Origin: Flavobacterium franklandianum | Lineage (GTDB): Bacteria > Bacteroidota > Bacteroidia > Flavobacteriales > Flavobacteriaceae | Direction: 5' to 3' | DNA: 64,000 nucleotides | Assembly (NCBI RefSeq): GCF_007097365.1 | Contig: NZ_VJZR01000001.1 | Coordinates: 62,001 to 126,000 of the forward strand | Shown here: piece by piece, positions 36,583 through 46,137 of the stretch | How the letters are laid out: each line of letters begins with the position of its first letter | Numbering within the stretch: the stretch's first letter is position 1 | Position numbers and translations under genes: made by a program | The notes under the pieces: generated by a model | The model's database searches: none | The model's input: the letters and a program-made list of their open reading frames with translations, nothing else | Told to the model about the DNA's origin: nothing

Positions 36583-36590
36583 TACCTTTG
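36583..36590 (+). promoter_or_regulatory. -7 element of the rnpA promoter
   Basis: TACCTTTG fits TAnnTTTG. Transcription would start near 36596, past the ATG at 36588, which rules that ATG out and supports 36624 as the rnpA start. Confidence 0.5.
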
Positions 36591-36623
36591 TTCCCTAAAA
36601 TCTTTGTCATATTTCAAAATTTA

Positions 36624-37016
36624 ATGAAATTCACTTATCCAAAAATCGAAAAGCTTAAAAGTAAAATTACAATCGATTTACTTTTTTCTAAAGGCAAATC
36701 TGTGTCCAAATATCCATTGAGACTGGTTTTTGTGGAAAGTGATTATGGTATTCCTGAAGATTCAGACCAAATGCTAAAAATGGGTGTTTCGGTTTCCAAA
36801 AAATATTTCAAACACGCTGTGGATCGCAATTATTTCAAACGTGTACTCCGCGAAACCTATAGATTGAACAAACACATCCTGATTGACAATTTAGACAAAA
36901 AATATGCTTTTATGTTTTTTTACCAAACCAAAGAGCGATTGACTTACGAGGAAATCAATACCAAAACCATTCAACTGTTTGAAAAGTTTGTTTCACAGTT
37001 GAAAAATGAAGAATAA
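36624..37016 (+). CDS. rnpA: Ribonuclease P protein component
   Basis: The 130-residue basic protein partners the RNase P RNA in removing tRNA 5' leaders. The family's basic motif is clear in SVSKKYFKHAVDRNYFKRVL followed by RETYRLNK. The start is set by the promoter -7 box just upstream and by family length. rpmH and other oriC-associated neighbours of rnpA are not adjacent, so this is not a classical rpmH-rnpA locus. Confidence 0.92.
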   Translation: MKFTYPKIEKLKSKITIDLLFSKGKSVSKYPLRLVFVESDYGIPEDSDQMLKMGVSVSKKYFKHAVDRNYFKRVLRETYRLNKHILIDNLDKKYAFMFFYQTKERLTYEEINTKTIQLFEKFVSQLKNEE

Positions 37017-37079
37017 GATGGCGTTTTTTCATACGAATATTCATTATTTTTACGTTCTGATATTCTAAATCAAATTCTT

Positions 37080-37967
37080 ATGAAAAATATTCTCTTCTTA
37101 TTGTTATTTCTTGTATCTTTTTCTGGTTGTAAAAAAGCAGAAGAAGCTACTGATCAGATGATCGTTGCCGACGCTTATGCAGATGCAAAAGATGAAATTA
37201 GTGTAAATGAAAGTCTAAATGTACCGCCACCGCCACCTGCTCCAAAAGTTGATCAAGTAAAATTTGTTAAACCTGTAGTTGCAAATGCAGAAGAGATTGT
37301 TGATGAAAAACTTGAACAAAAAATCATCAAAACGGGCGATATAAAATTTGAAACAAATAATTTAGGAACAACTTACAACCAAATGATTACGGCAGTAAAA
37401 AAACACAATGCCATTATTCAAAACGATACCGAAGGAAAAGACTATGGCTCGGTTTTTAGAAGAATTACGGTTCGCGTTCCAAGCAAAAATTTCGATTTAT
37501 TTTTGAGTGACATTTCAAAAGGAGTCACTTATTTCGACAACAAAGAAATTTCATCACAAGACGTAACCGAAGAGTACATTGACATTGATGCTCGTTTAAA
37601 AGCCAAAAAAATACTCGAAGCGCGTTATCTTGAACTTTTAAAGAAAGCAAACAAAGTTTCGGAAATGTTAGAAATCGAAGCGCAACTTTCGGCTATTCGC
37701 GAAGAAATCGAAGCCAAAGAAGGACAATTACGATATATGCAAAGTCAGGTTTCGATGAGTACCATAACCATCGAATTTTACAAAACTGTGGCTAATGAAG
37801 GCGGTGCAACCATTTCATATGGTTCAAAAATTTGGAATGCTTTCACCTCTGGATTCAATTCTATATCAAGTTTCTTCATCGGATTATTAAGTATTTGGCC
37901 TTTTCTGATTATTTTAGCGGCTGCGGTTTACTATATTAGAAAACGATTTAAGAAAAAAACGATATAA
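37080..37967 (+). CDS. DUF4349-type lipoprotein with C-terminal membrane segment
   Basis: This 295-residue protein has a lipoprotein signal (VSFSGC, Cys about residue 18), a Pro-rich stretch (PPPPPAPK), a DUF4349-like domain (about residues 80-255, with IIKTGDIKFETNNL and coiled-coil SAIREEIEAKEGQLRYMQSQ), then a membrane helix (about 265-287) and a basic end. The double anchoring, lipid at one end and helix at the other, is usual in this family. Function is unknown. The S41 protease starts 3 nt later, so the two are co-transcribed. Confidence 0.75.
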   Translation: MKNILFLLLFLVSFSGCKKAEEATDQMIVADAYADAKDEISVNESLNVPPPPPAPKVDQVKFVKPVVANAEEIVDEKLEQKIIKTGDIKFETNNLGTTYNQMITAVKKHNAIIQNDTEGKDYGSVFRRITVRVPSKNFDLFLSDISKGVTYFDNKEISSQDVTEEYIDIDARLKAKKILEARYLELLKKANKVSEMLEIEAQLSAIREEIEAKEGQLRYMQSQVSMSTITIEFYKTVANEGGATISYGSKIWNAFTSGFNSISSFFIGLLSIWPFLIILAAAVYYIRKRFKKKTI

Positions 37968-37970
37968 AAA

Positions 37971-39608
37971 ATGACTTCTCCTTTCAAAAAAAAATATATT
38001 CTTCCCGTCATCGCTTCGGCGTTTTTGTTTGTAGGCGTTAGTTTCAAAGATGATTTTTTTGAAATTGCCAAGCAAATCGAAATATTCACAACCCTTTTCA
38101 AAGAGTTAAACAAAAACTATGTCGATGAAACCAATCCGGGCGATTTAATGGACAAATCCATCAAAGGAATGTTGGCTAGTCTCGATCCGTACACGGTTTA
38201 TTTTAACGAGCAAGACGTAGTCAAATTCAAGATAAACAATACAGGCGAATACACTGGAATTGGAGCAATGATTACCCGAAAAAACGATAAGTTAATTATT
38301 CGCGAACCCTACAAAAATTTTCCTGCTGACAAAGCTGGGCTGAAAGCTGGTGACGAAGTAATCCAAATTGGCGATGTTCTTTTGTCTGATTTCAAGGATG
38401 ACGCTTCGCAGCTTTTTAGAGGCGCAAAAAACACTAAAATCGAAGTCAAATACATTCGCCAAGGCAAAACCAATACGACTCAAATCGTTCTTGACGAAGT
38501 GGAAATCAAATCGGTCCCGTTTTTTGGAAAAATAGACGACAAAACGGGTTATATCGTTTTGGCACGTTTCAATCAAAAAGCTTCTTATGAAACCAAACAA
38601 GCTTTGGAACAACTAAAAAAAGAAGGTGTCGAGAGAATTGTTTTGGATTTAAGAGGAAATCCTGGTGGATTGTTGAATGAAGCGGTGAATATTTGCAATT
38701 TGTTTGTGCCAAAAAATGAAGTTATCGTAACCACAAAATCAAGAATCGAAAAACACAATAATACGTATAAAACTTCAAAAGAGCCTGTAGACACTGAAAT
38801 TCCATTGGCCATTTTAGTAGATGGGAAAAGCGCTTCGGCATCAGAAATTGTTTCGGGAGCATTGCAGGATTTAGATCGTGCGGTAATTATTGGCAGCAGA
38901 AGTTTTGGAAAGGGATTGGTGCAAAGACCAGTAGATTTAACGTATGGAACGCAGCTAAAAGTGACTATTTCGCGCTATTACACGCCTTCAGGAAGATGTA
39001 TTCAGGCATTAAATTATTCGCATAAAGACAAAAACGGGGTTGCTACAAAAACTGAAGCTAAAAATTATACCGCTTTCAAAACCCGAAAAGGAAGAACCGT
39101 TTATGATGGTGGCGGAATTCAACCGGATATTGAATTGGAAGAAACTAAGTGGAGTCCAATAACCGAAGCCTTGCAAAAAAACGACGGAATTTTCAATTAT
39201 GTGACCGCCTATTATTACAAAAATCAGAATCTTGGAGATAAAATTCCAACGGTTTCTGATGCTGATTTTCAAAATTTTAAACAGTTTTTGAAAACCCAAA
39301 AATTCTCCTTTGACACCGAAACCGTATTGGCTTTGAAAAATACTTTGGCTACAGCCAAAAAAGAAAAAATTGACCAAAGTATTACAGTAGAGTACCAACA
39401 ATTGCTAGAGGCGCTTCAAAAAACTGAAGAAAATTTATTGGATAAAAATAAAGTGGAAATCAAAAATTTAATTGTTGACGAAATCATTAAACGCTACCAA
39501 TATCAAGAGGGGTTGTATCAATATTACCTGAAAAACAATTCGGAAATCAAGAAAGCAACCAGCGTGTTGAATAACAGTATTGAATATAAAAATATTTTAA
39601 AAATGTAA
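37971..39608 (+). CDS. C-terminal processing peptidase, S41 family
   Basis: The 545-residue periplasmic serine protease has an N-terminal signal or anchor (residues 8-25), a PDZ domain (about 85-170, with GIGAMITRKNDK and AGLKAGDEVIQIGD) and an S41 catalytic domain with a Ser-Lys dyad: Ser289 in KSASASE and Lys314 in SFGKG. The C-terminal extension of about 150 residues is helical. It probably trims exported proteins, as Prc/CtpA do. The neighbouring lipoprotein (upstream) and OmpA protein (downstream, overlapping by one base) suggest an envelope role. Confidence 0.9.
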   Translation: MTSPFKKKYILPVIASAFLFVGVSFKDDFFEIAKQIEIFTTLFKELNKNYVDETNPGDLMDKSIKGMLASLDPYTVYFNEQDVVKFKINNTGEYTGIGAMITRKNDKLIIREPYKNFPADKAGLKAGDEVIQIGDVLLSDFKDDASQLFRGAKNTKIEVKYIRQGKTNTTQIVLDEVEIKSVPFFGKIDDKTGYIVLARFNQKASYETKQALEQLKKEGVERIVLDLRGNPGGLLNEAVNICNLFVPKNEVIVTTKSRIEKHNNTYKTSKEPVDTEIPLAILVDGKSASASEIVSGALQDLDRAVIIGSRSFGKGLVQRPVDLTYGTQLKVTISRYYTPSGRCIQALNYSHKDKNGVATKTEAKNYTAFKTRKGRTVYDGGGIQPDIELEETKWSPITEALQKNDGIFNYVTAYYYKNQNLGDKIPTVSDADFQNFKQFLKTQKFSFDTETVLALKNTLATAKKEKIDQSITVEYQQLLEALQKTEENLLDKNKVEIKNLIVDEIIKRYQYQEGLYQYYLKNNSEIKKATSVLNNSIEYKNILKM

Positions 39609-40399
39609 TGAAAAAGAGCCTTCAAATAGTAGCTTTTTTATTTTTTGGCTCTCTCTCAGCTCAAATCAACACCGTTCAATCTGTGTATTTTGAATTGGAT
39701 AAATTCACTTTAAACCAAAAAGAAATAAATCAAATGGTTAAGCTTTTAGACTCAACCACTTTTTCACGTTTTAAAGCCATTTATCTCTACGGATATTGTG
39801 ACGATAGAGGAAGTGTAGAGTACAACGAAAAATTGTCGAAGAATCGAGTTGATTACATTCAAAAATTATTGATTGCGAAGGGAATTGCTCAAAATAAAAT
39901 ATTCATTTGCGAAGGCCGAGGAAAAGTAAATTTGGATAAAAATGCCCTAAAAAACATAAAAGAAATACGAGACAAAAACAGACGTGTCGATTTAATTTTC
40001 GTTAAAAATGTTTTTTACACTTCCATCCCAGAACATCCAAAAGTGGGCGATAATATTGTTTTAGAACGAGTACTTTTTGAAATGGGTTCGAGTGAACTTA
40101 CTGTAAACGCCAAAAAAGAATTAGACCGAATCGCTATTTTATTAAAAAAACACAAGACGCTTCGTTTCGAAATAAAAGGTCACGTTTGTTGCACTTCAAA
40201 CAAATTTTCCGATGCCATCGATAAGGAAACCCAAGACAGATCACTCTCTGAAAACAGAGCTAAAAATGTGTTTATGTATCTTCGCTCAAAAGGAATAAGT
40301 CCATATCGAATGTCTTACAAAGGTTACGGAAACCAATTTCCGCTGGGAAAAGAAGATGCTAAAGATAGACGTGTGGAACTTTATATAACCCAATTATAA
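39608..40399 (+). CDS. Secreted protein with two OmpA-like peptidoglycan-binding domains
   Basis: The 263-residue product has a signal peptide ending SLSAQ (about residue 18) and two consecutive OmpA C-terminal-type domains: residues 25-140 (VYFELDKFTLNQKE ... DKNRRVDLIFV) and 150-263 (VLFEMGSSELTVNAKKEL ... AKDRRVELYIT). There is no beta-barrel. Such domains bind peptidoglycan diaminopimelate. The second carries two adjacent Cys (VCCTSN). It overlaps the S41 protease stop by one base, so it is coupled to it. Confidence 0.8.
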   Translation: MKKSLQIVAFLFFGSLSAQINTVQSVYFELDKFTLNQKEINQMVKLLDSTTFSRFKAIYLYGYCDDRGSVEYNEKLSKNRVDYIQKLLIAKGIAQNKIFICEGRGKVNLDKNALKNIKEIRDKNRRVDLIFVKNVFYTSIPEHPKVGDNIVLERVLFEMGSSELTVNAKKELDRIAILLKKHKTLRFEIKGHVCCTSNKFSDAIDKETQDRSLSENRAKNVFMYLRSKGISPYRMSYKGYGNQFPLGKEDAKDRRVELYITQL

Positions 40400-40452
40400 T
40401 TACCCTTCATAACTTTATTTGTGTAATTTTGTAAAAACAAACGCCTCTTATT

Positions 40453-40654
40453 ATGAGTACTTTAGAATTAAAAAAAGAGCTACATCTAATTATAGACAAC
40501 AGCGATACGAATCTAGTAGAAGGTTTTTATGCCATTATTACTGCCTATATCGAAAAATAGTCAAATGATAGCGGAATCCGAGGAAGATATTAAGTCTGGA
40601 AGAATACATAACCAAAATGAAGTTCGAAAAATAATTGAAAGTTGGAAAGAATAA
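40453..40654 (+). pseudogene. Frameshifted type II antitoxin remnant
   Basis: The first 35 codons (MSTLELKKELHLIIDNSD ... AYIEK) end at a stop after a run of A residues (40553-40557). Shifting frame by one base at that run restores a second part (MIAESEEDIKSGRIHNQ ... IIESWKE) ending at 40654. Together they match the small addiction-module antitoxins that pair with RelE/ParE toxins in Bacteroidota. A TAATTTTG -7 element is at 40424-40431. The matching toxin overlaps its end and is also broken. Confidence 0.65.
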
Positions 40655-40965
40655 CTAAACCTGTTTTCTGGACAACCCGTGCAATAAAAGATTTAGAAAA
40701 AGCAACTCGATTCAATGCTCTTTTATATGGTTTTGATTAAGCCATCCAAATAGCACTTAAGCTTCAAAAAGGGACTGAAATATTAGAAAATCCGAAATAT
40801 GACTTTAGCGAAATAGGTTCTATTGACGCTGAATTTGCTCACTTAAAAAGAAATTACCGAAAACTAATTGACGGCCATCTTAAAATAACCTATCGGGAAG
40901 GAAAAACAAAAATTTATATCAACAGAATTTTTGACACCAGACAAAACCCAAATAAAAACAAATAA
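40642..40965 (+). pseudogene. RelE/ParE-family toxin with an internal stop codon
   Basis: The frame from TTG 40642 codes for 107 residues but has a TAA at codon 33 (40738-40740). Either side reads well: ITKPVFWTTRAIKDLEKATRF before, and LKQLQ-like helix, KYDFSEIG, HLKRNYRKLIDGHLKITYRE and IYINRIFDTRQNP after, a typical RelE/ParE toxin pattern. It ends exactly one base before the stop of the GNAT gene on the other strand. Both halves of the toxin-antitoxin pair are therefore inactivated. Confidence 0.65.
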
Positions 40966-41412
40966 TTATTCCCTTTTCATCTCAATATGCGGAATATCAT
41001 CTTCCAAATACATTTCGCTAGTTTGAACAAATCCGTGGTTTTCGTAGAATTTTTTCAAGTATAATTGTGCTCCAATAGTGATTTTACTTTCACCAAAATG
41101 CGATTGGATTCCTGCAATTGCCTCACGCATGAGATCGTGACCCCATTTTCTGTCACGATAATTCGCATCTACTACCACTCTTCCTATCGAAGCATTGTCA
41201 AATGAAATTCCTGATTTAAAAAGTCTAGAATGTGCCACGATTTTGCCTTCGAATTCACCAAAAAGATGCAATGCTTGTTTGTCTTTTCCGTCAAGATCGA
41301 GGTAAACGCAGTTTTGTTCAACCACAAAAATTTCACTTCTCAATCTCAAAATATCATAAAGCTCATTTACCGAAAGGTTTTCGAATGACTTTATTTTCCA
41401 TTGAATTTTCAT
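40966..41412 (-). CDS. ElaA-like GNAT acetyltransferase
   Basis: The 148-residue protein matches the ElaA family of GNAT N-acetyltransferases: LRLRSEIFVVEQNCVYLDLDG at the N-terminus is the family hallmark, and IGRVVVDANYRDRKWGHDLM carries the acetyl-CoA-binding loop. The substrate is unknown. It is adjacent to the DUF4837 lipoprotein gene (9 nt gap) and downstream of it in the same direction. Confidence 0.87.
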   Translation of the reverse strand: MKIQWKIKSFENLSVNELYDILRLRSEIFVVEQNCVYLDLDGKDKQALHLFGEFEGKIVAHSRLFKSGISFDNASIGRVVVDANYRDRKWGHDLMREAIAGIQSHFGESKITIGAQLYLKKFYENHGFVQTSEMYLEDDIPHIEMKRE

Positions 41413-41421
41413 TTTTTACTC

Positions 41422-42399
41422 TTATTTTAAAATAACAATTGATTTAATTATTGACTCTAATTCGTGCATTAAATCCCGCTCTTTTTTAGACGGAGAATAG
41501 CAAAATCCTTCCAAAATCAAAATTCGATTGTGTTCCTCATCAACAATGGCATAATTGACAAATGACCCGGACATAAAATCATTTTTAAGCTCCCAAGTTC
41601 CTTTAGTTTCATATGTTTCTTTGCCATTTAGCTTTAATTTAAAAAGATAAGGCGAATAGCCTTCCTCGGTAATCATTGGAGTATCTAATTCGGTTCCACT
41701 AATGTATAATTTGCCAATAGAATCACGGATTCTGATTATATTAGTAATACTATTAAAACTATTTTTAATCGAATTTATAGGAACTTCATATATCAAAAGA
41801 CTAGTATTTCCGCTAATAATTTCCTTCTTCAACCAGATAAATTTACTTTTTTGAAGTGCGTACGAATATCCGTTAGGAACTTCCAAAGAAATCTGAAATT
41901 TATTTCTAATGATTATCGGATTCATCAAGGATTGTCTGTTTATTCTTTGGCTTTCGGCAATTTCAGTTTCCTTTATGATTTGAATGATTTGAGGTGAGTG
42001 TTTTTCGATGATTTCAAGAATATCGCCATTGGTTTTGCCCGAAATATGAAATACGTTCTGAGGCGACGCATATTGATTTTTCCGTATTTCGAATTGGTTT
42101 TTATTTTCCTTTTTTACTACTATAATCGTTCGGCTATCGGTCATAAATCCTTCCATCAATTTGACCGGATATTGATTTATGGTGAAAAGTGGTTCTTCTT
42201 CTGGCAAGCCAATAACGGGTGAAGCAAACTTATTTCGAATGCTTTCACCAATCTCACCATTCCACAATTGATCGTCGATAATTACCGAAATAGTGTTGGT
42301 TTTTCCGGTTGCTTTTCGGGGTAAATTGTCTTCTTGTTTTTTGCAAGAAAAAAACAAAAGCGATAAAATGGAGCAAAATAAAAAGAGGTTTTTATTCAT
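41422..42399 (-). CDS. DUF4837 family lipoprotein
   Basis: This 325-residue protein has a lipoprotein signal (MNKNLFLFCSILSLLFFSC). It matches the Bacteroidota family DUF4837: an N-terminal region SVIIDDQLWNGEIGESIR, a middle rich in charged residues, and a C-terminal domain with GTWELKNDFMSGSFVNYAIVD. Function is unknown. The start is placed at 42399; an in-frame ATG at 42426 would add nine residues before the signal. The gene lies between the lytic transglycosylase and the GNAT gene, so an envelope role is likely. Confidence 0.82.
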   Translation of the reverse strand: MNKNLFLFCSILSLLFFSCKKQEDNLPRKATGKTNTISVIIDDQLWNGEIGESIRNKFASPVIGLPEEEPLFTINQYPVKLMEGFMTDSRTIIVVKKENKNQFEIRKNQYASPQNVFHISGKTNGDILEIIEKHSPQIIQIIKETEIAESQRINRQSLMNPIIIRNKFQISLEVPNGYSYALQKSKFIWLKKEIISGNTSLLIYEVPINSIKNSFNSITNIIRIRDSIGKLYISGTELDTPMITEEGYSPYLFKLKLNGKETYETKGTWELKNDFMSGSFVNYAIVDEEHNRILILEGFCYSPSKKERDLMHELESIIKSIVILK

Positions 42400-42478
42400 T
42401 ATAATTAAATTATAAAATGATACCATTCAAAAAAAATGATGTCAATATAAAAACCCAAATGTATAGAAGATTATTGTA

Positions 42479-44467
42479 TTATCCGTTAATTTTTAGTTTC
42501 ATTCCTGGTTTCAATTCTTTGCCTTTTATATCATTCCATTTTTCAATATCTGAAATACTTACTCCAGGATATTTTTTTGAAATACTATACAAAGAATCTC
42601 CTTTTTTTACTAAATAATTGTTGCTTTTACTTTTTGAAGTCGCAGCTAAACTTTCTTTTTTGCTGAATGTGTTAGCAACACCATTGTTCTCTATAGCAAC
42701 TTCGCTTTTGGCAACAATCAAAGAACTTCCCATTGCAATAGTGTTGTTTTCCAAGATATTCCATTGTTTCAAATCATCTACAGAACTACCGAATTTTTTG
42801 GCAATGTTTCCAAGATTGTCACCTTTTTTAACGATATATTCAACATTTTCTGTCTTCGTTGTAGAAGCAATTATTTCCTTCTCATTTACTTCTTTTTGAG
42901 TCACTTGCAAAGACATCCCCAATTGAATTGGAGCATTTGAAAGGTGGTTCCATTCTTTGATTTCGGCAACCGAAACGTTGTTCTTTTTAGCAATACTACT
43001 TAAATTATCTCCTTTTTGAACTACATATAAAGAAGCTACCGAGGTTGACAAAGTATCGGTTTTAATATCTACCGAAACATCGTTGGATTTGGATTCTTTT
43101 TTTACCGTTTGTACAACACTTTCGTTGGAAATTATTTTCAAACTTTTCCCGCTAGTTAGCATACTCCCTTTAAGTCTATTCCATTTTTTGATATCAGAAA
43201 CTGTTACGCTATATTTATCGGCAATTTCACTTAAATTATCGCCACGTTTTACGGTGTAATATTTAGTTTTTGGATGTGTAACCCGTTGCGTTGAATAATT
43301 CATTGTGTCATTCAAGACAATCGCTTTTTGAACCTGAAAAGGTTTTTCACGAAAATCCAAATCACGTTGTAGATAAGCATAAATTTTGTCTTCGTTTGAG
43401 ACAAAAACGGAAATTTTTTCCTTTGGTAATCTTAAAAAATGATCCTGATCTCCATAAACTGGAATCACATTCATTTTATAAGAAGGGTTCAAAAGTTGTA
43501 ATTGTGCCACGGGAACATTGAGCAAATCGGATATTTGTTTGAACGACATTTGCTTTTTAATCATAATTGTATCCGTAGCAAAATGTTGTACTAAAGCTCT
43601 TTCTGGCTTAATTCCGTGTTCATTATGGTATTCATAAATGTACATAGTCGCTAAAAAAGCAGGGACATACCCTTGAGTTTCTTTAGGAAGGTTTTTTCTA
43701 ATATTCCAATAATTTTGTTGACCTCCAGAACGACGAATGGCTTTAGCAACATTGCCTGGGCCAGAATTATAAGAAGCCAAAACCAAATCCCAATCGCCAA
43801 AAATGCCATACATTTTACTCATATATTGGGCAGCGGCTTCACTGGATTTTAATGGGTCGCTACGTTCGTCAACATAGGAATCTATTTTTAAATTGTATTG
43901 TTTTCCTGTTTGATACATAAACTGCCATAATCCTGTTGCGCCCATTCTAGAAACGGCTTTTGGATTCAAAGCAGATTCTACAATAGCCAAATATTTGATC
44001 TCTAAGGGTACATTTTGTTTGGCCAAAGCTTCTTCAAACATTGGAAAATAATATTCTGAAATAGCCATCAATCGGCCAAAAGATTTTTTTCGGTTCTTTA
44101 AAAAAGACTTAATAATATTTTCTAAACCGGGGTTGTATTCGATATTAAAAGGGGATTTTGCATCCATTTCAGCCAATCTTTGCTTGAGCAATTCGGTAGG
44201 CAATTCATAATCGACTTTTTCGTCGATATTGATGTTTTTTATATCGTCGGAAATAGCAGCAAATAAATCGAGATTTGTTAATTCCTTCAACCAAAGACTG
44301 TCAACACAAGAAGCGAGGTCGTCTTTTACAAAAGTTTTTTTGATGGAATCTAAATAGAAGTTTTGAGTTTCTGTTTTTGTAATCGTTTTATTTTCAGTGT
44401 ATTTCTGCGAAAACGATTGAATTGAAAAAAACAAAAAAAGGAGTGGGGCTATATTTTTTATCTTCAT
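42479..44467 (-). CDS. Membrane-bound lytic murein transglycosylase with four LysM domains (MltD-like)
   Basis: This 662-residue exported enzyme has a signal peptide (MKIKNIAPLLFLFFSIQSFS), an N-terminal helical region, a lytic transglycosylase (SLT) domain at about 140-290 with catalytic Glu in YLAIVESALNPKA and GATGLWQFM, and four LysM repeats near residues 401-445, 480-523, 541-584 and 616-660 (each with a xYxVKKGDNL-type start). It cleaves peptidoglycan and binds glycan through LysM. Four LysM domains is at the high end for MltD proteins. Confidence 0.92.
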   Translation of the reverse strand: MKIKNIAPLLFLFFSIQSFSQKYTENKTITKTETQNFYLDSIKKTFVKDDLASCVDSLWLKELTNLDLFAAISDDIKNINIDEKVDYELPTELLKQRLAEMDAKSPFNIEYNPGLENIIKSFLKNRKKSFGRLMAISEYYFPMFEEALAKQNVPLEIKYLAIVESALNPKAVSRMGATGLWQFMYQTGKQYNLKIDSYVDERSDPLKSSEAAAQYMSKMYGIFGDWDLVLASYNSGPGNVAKAIRRSGGQQNYWNIRKNLPKETQGYVPAFLATMYIYEYHNEHGIKPERALVQHFATDTIMIKKQMSFKQISDLLNVPVAQLQLLNPSYKMNVIPVYGDQDHFLRLPKEKISVFVSNEDKIYAYLQRDLDFREKPFQVQKAIVLNDTMNYSTQRVTHPKTKYYTVKRGDNLSEIADKYSVTVSDIKKWNRLKGSMLTSGKSLKIISNESVVQTVKKESKSNDVSVDIKTDTLSTSVASLYVVQKGDNLSSIAKKNNVSVAEIKEWNHLSNAPIQLGMSLQVTQKEVNEKEIIASTTKTENVEYIVKKGDNLGNIAKKFGSSVDDLKQWNILENNTIAMGSSLIVAKSEVAIENNGVANTFSKKESLAATSKSKSNNYLVKKGDSLYSISKKYPGVSISDIEKWNDIKGKELKPGMKLKING

Positions 44468-44484
44468 ATTTTTTAATCAACATA

Positions 44485-44522
44485 TTAGCAACAAACAATT
44501 ATAAAAAATTGTTTGTTGCTAA
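44485..44522. terminator. Strong 16-bp palindrome after pgk
   Basis: TTAGCAACAAACAATT (44485-44500) and AATTGTTTGTTGCTAA (44507-44522) are perfect reverse complements with a 6-nt loop. It lies in the spacer between the pgk stop and the transglycosylase start, both minus strand, so it probably ends the pgk transcript. It has only a short T run. Confidence 0.55.
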
Positions 44523-44574
44523 TTTAATACGTTAAAACTATAATTTTTAGTAAATATTGTTAAAAACGTGTTTT

Positions 44575-45762
44575 TTAGTCCAAAATAGCAGCAATTCCGG
44601 GTAAAATCCTACCTTCTAGCATCTCCAACATTGCTCCTCCTCCAGTAGAAACGTAACTTACTTTGTCTTCAAAGCCAAATTGTTTCACAGCAGCAACTGA
44701 ATCTCCACCACCTACAAGTGAGAAAGCTCCGTTGGCAGTAGCTTCAGCAATATATTCACCCAGTGCAATAGTTCCTTTGGCAAAACTTTCCATTTCAAAT
44801 ACTCCTAGAGGTCCATTCCAAAGAATAGTTTTAGACTCTAAAATTACTTTTTTGAATGCTTCTAATGATTTTGGTCCAGCATCAAGTCCTTCCCATCCAT
44901 CAGGAATTTCGCGAACATCAACGATTTTTGTGTTGGCTGTATTCGAAAAATCATCCGCAGCAACAACATCAACAGGAATGTGGATTTGGACTCCTTTCTC
45001 TTTAGCTAATCTCAAGATTTCTAATGCCAATTCTTGTTTGTCATCCTCACAAATAGAATTACCGACTTTTCCGCCCAAGGCTTTCACGAAAGTAAAAGTC
45101 ATTCCTCCGCCAATAATCATATGATCTACTTTATCCAAAATGTTTTCGATAACCGTGATTTTAGAAGATACTTTTGAACCTCCTAGAACTGCTGTTACTG
45201 GTTTTTGAGAATCTTTCAAAACCTTATTCAAGCTTTCGATTTCTTTGGCCATTAATAATCCAAAACATTTTTCAGTTGGAAAAAACTGTGCGATTATGGT
45301 GGTCGAAGCGTGGGCTCTGTGAGCAGTTCCGAATGCGTCGTTTACATAAATATCTCCAAATGAAGCTAATTCTTTTGCAAAATCGACGTCTCCAGCTTCT
45401 TCTTCTTTATAAAAACGTAAATTTTCTAATAATAAAATTTGTCCTGGTTTTAAATTTGCTACCGCTTTTTCAGCTTCTGCACCAATACAATCTGGCGAAA
45501 AATAAACTATTTGACCCAAAATTTCTGTAGCCTTTTTTACAATATGACCCAATGAATATTTTCTATCTACTCCTTTTGGTCTTCCCAAATGTGACATCAA
45601 AATTACACTTCCACCATCGGCAAGAATTTTGTCTATTGTAGGTTTTGCAGCTTCAATACGAGTAGCATCAGTTACATTAAAATTTTCGTCTAAAGGAACG
45701 TTAAAATCAACACGGATTATGGCTTTTTTATTTTTGAAATCGAAATCGTTAATAGTTTTCAT
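44575..45762 (-). CDS. pgk: Phosphoglycerate kinase
   Basis: The 395-residue glycolytic enzyme transfers phosphate between 1,3-bisphosphoglycerate and ADP. Characteristic blocks are [38 protein letters not shown] and the nucleotide-binding [13 protein letters not shown]. Length and order are normal. It stands alone, with its own promoter and a following palindrome. Confidence 0.97.
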   Translation of the reverse strand: MKTINDFDFKNKKAIIRVDFNVPLDENFNVTDATRIEAAKPTIDKILADGGSVILMSHLGRPKGVDRKYSLGHIVKKATEILGQIVYFSPDCIGAEAEKAVANLKPGQILLLENLRFYKEEEAGDVDFAKELASFGDIYVNDAFGTAHRAHASTTIIAQFFPTEKCFGLLMAKEIESLNKVLKDSQKPVTAVLGGSKVSSKITVIENILDKVDHMIIGGGMTFTFVKALGGKVGNSICEDDKQELALEILRLAKEKGVQIHIPVDVVAADDFSNTANTKIVDVREIPDGWEGLDAGPKSLEAFKKVILESKTILWNGPLGVFEMESFAKGTIALGEYIAEATANGAFSLVGGGDSVAAVKQFGFEDKVSYVSTGGGAMLEMLEGRILPGIAAILD

Positions 45763-45805
45763 TAGATATTATTTTTAGTATTATTTAATTATTTTGAAAG
45801 AAAAA

Positions 45806-45813
45806 CAAATATA
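45806..45813 (-). promoter_or_regulatory. -7 element of the pgk promoter
   Basis: The minus strand reads TATATTTG, 43 nt before the pgk ATG. No TTG lies at normal spacing. Confidence 0.4.
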
Positions 45814-46020
45814 TAACTTTTCAGGAACTTAAAAATAAGAATAGTTTAAAAATTAGCGTAACACATTAGCGAAAACGTTGTAAAATTAAATAATTGTTCC
45901 GTTTTTGAATATCAATTAAAATATCAATACTTTTATTAATTCTGAATTTAGAATCAATCCTTGATTTAGAAACTTAAAAACAAACTATGACACACTCCTT
46001 TTTTAAATGAGTTAGAAGCC

Positions 46021-46047
46021 ATATATATATATGTATATATATATATA
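46021..46047. repeat. (AT)n microsatellite in a long intergenic gap
   Basis: A 27-bp alternating AT run with one G in its middle lies in the 893-bp gap between pgk and the delta' gene. Apart from the pseudogene at 46138-46575 and the promoter at 46619, nothing else is recognisable there. Confidence 0.7.
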
Positions 46048-46137
46048 GCAATTATTTTGTTTTTTTTCAATGCTTACCGCGATTTAGATAGGCTACAAAA
46101 TAGGCCTTAAAAAAACGAATTCAAAAAGGACTTTAAT

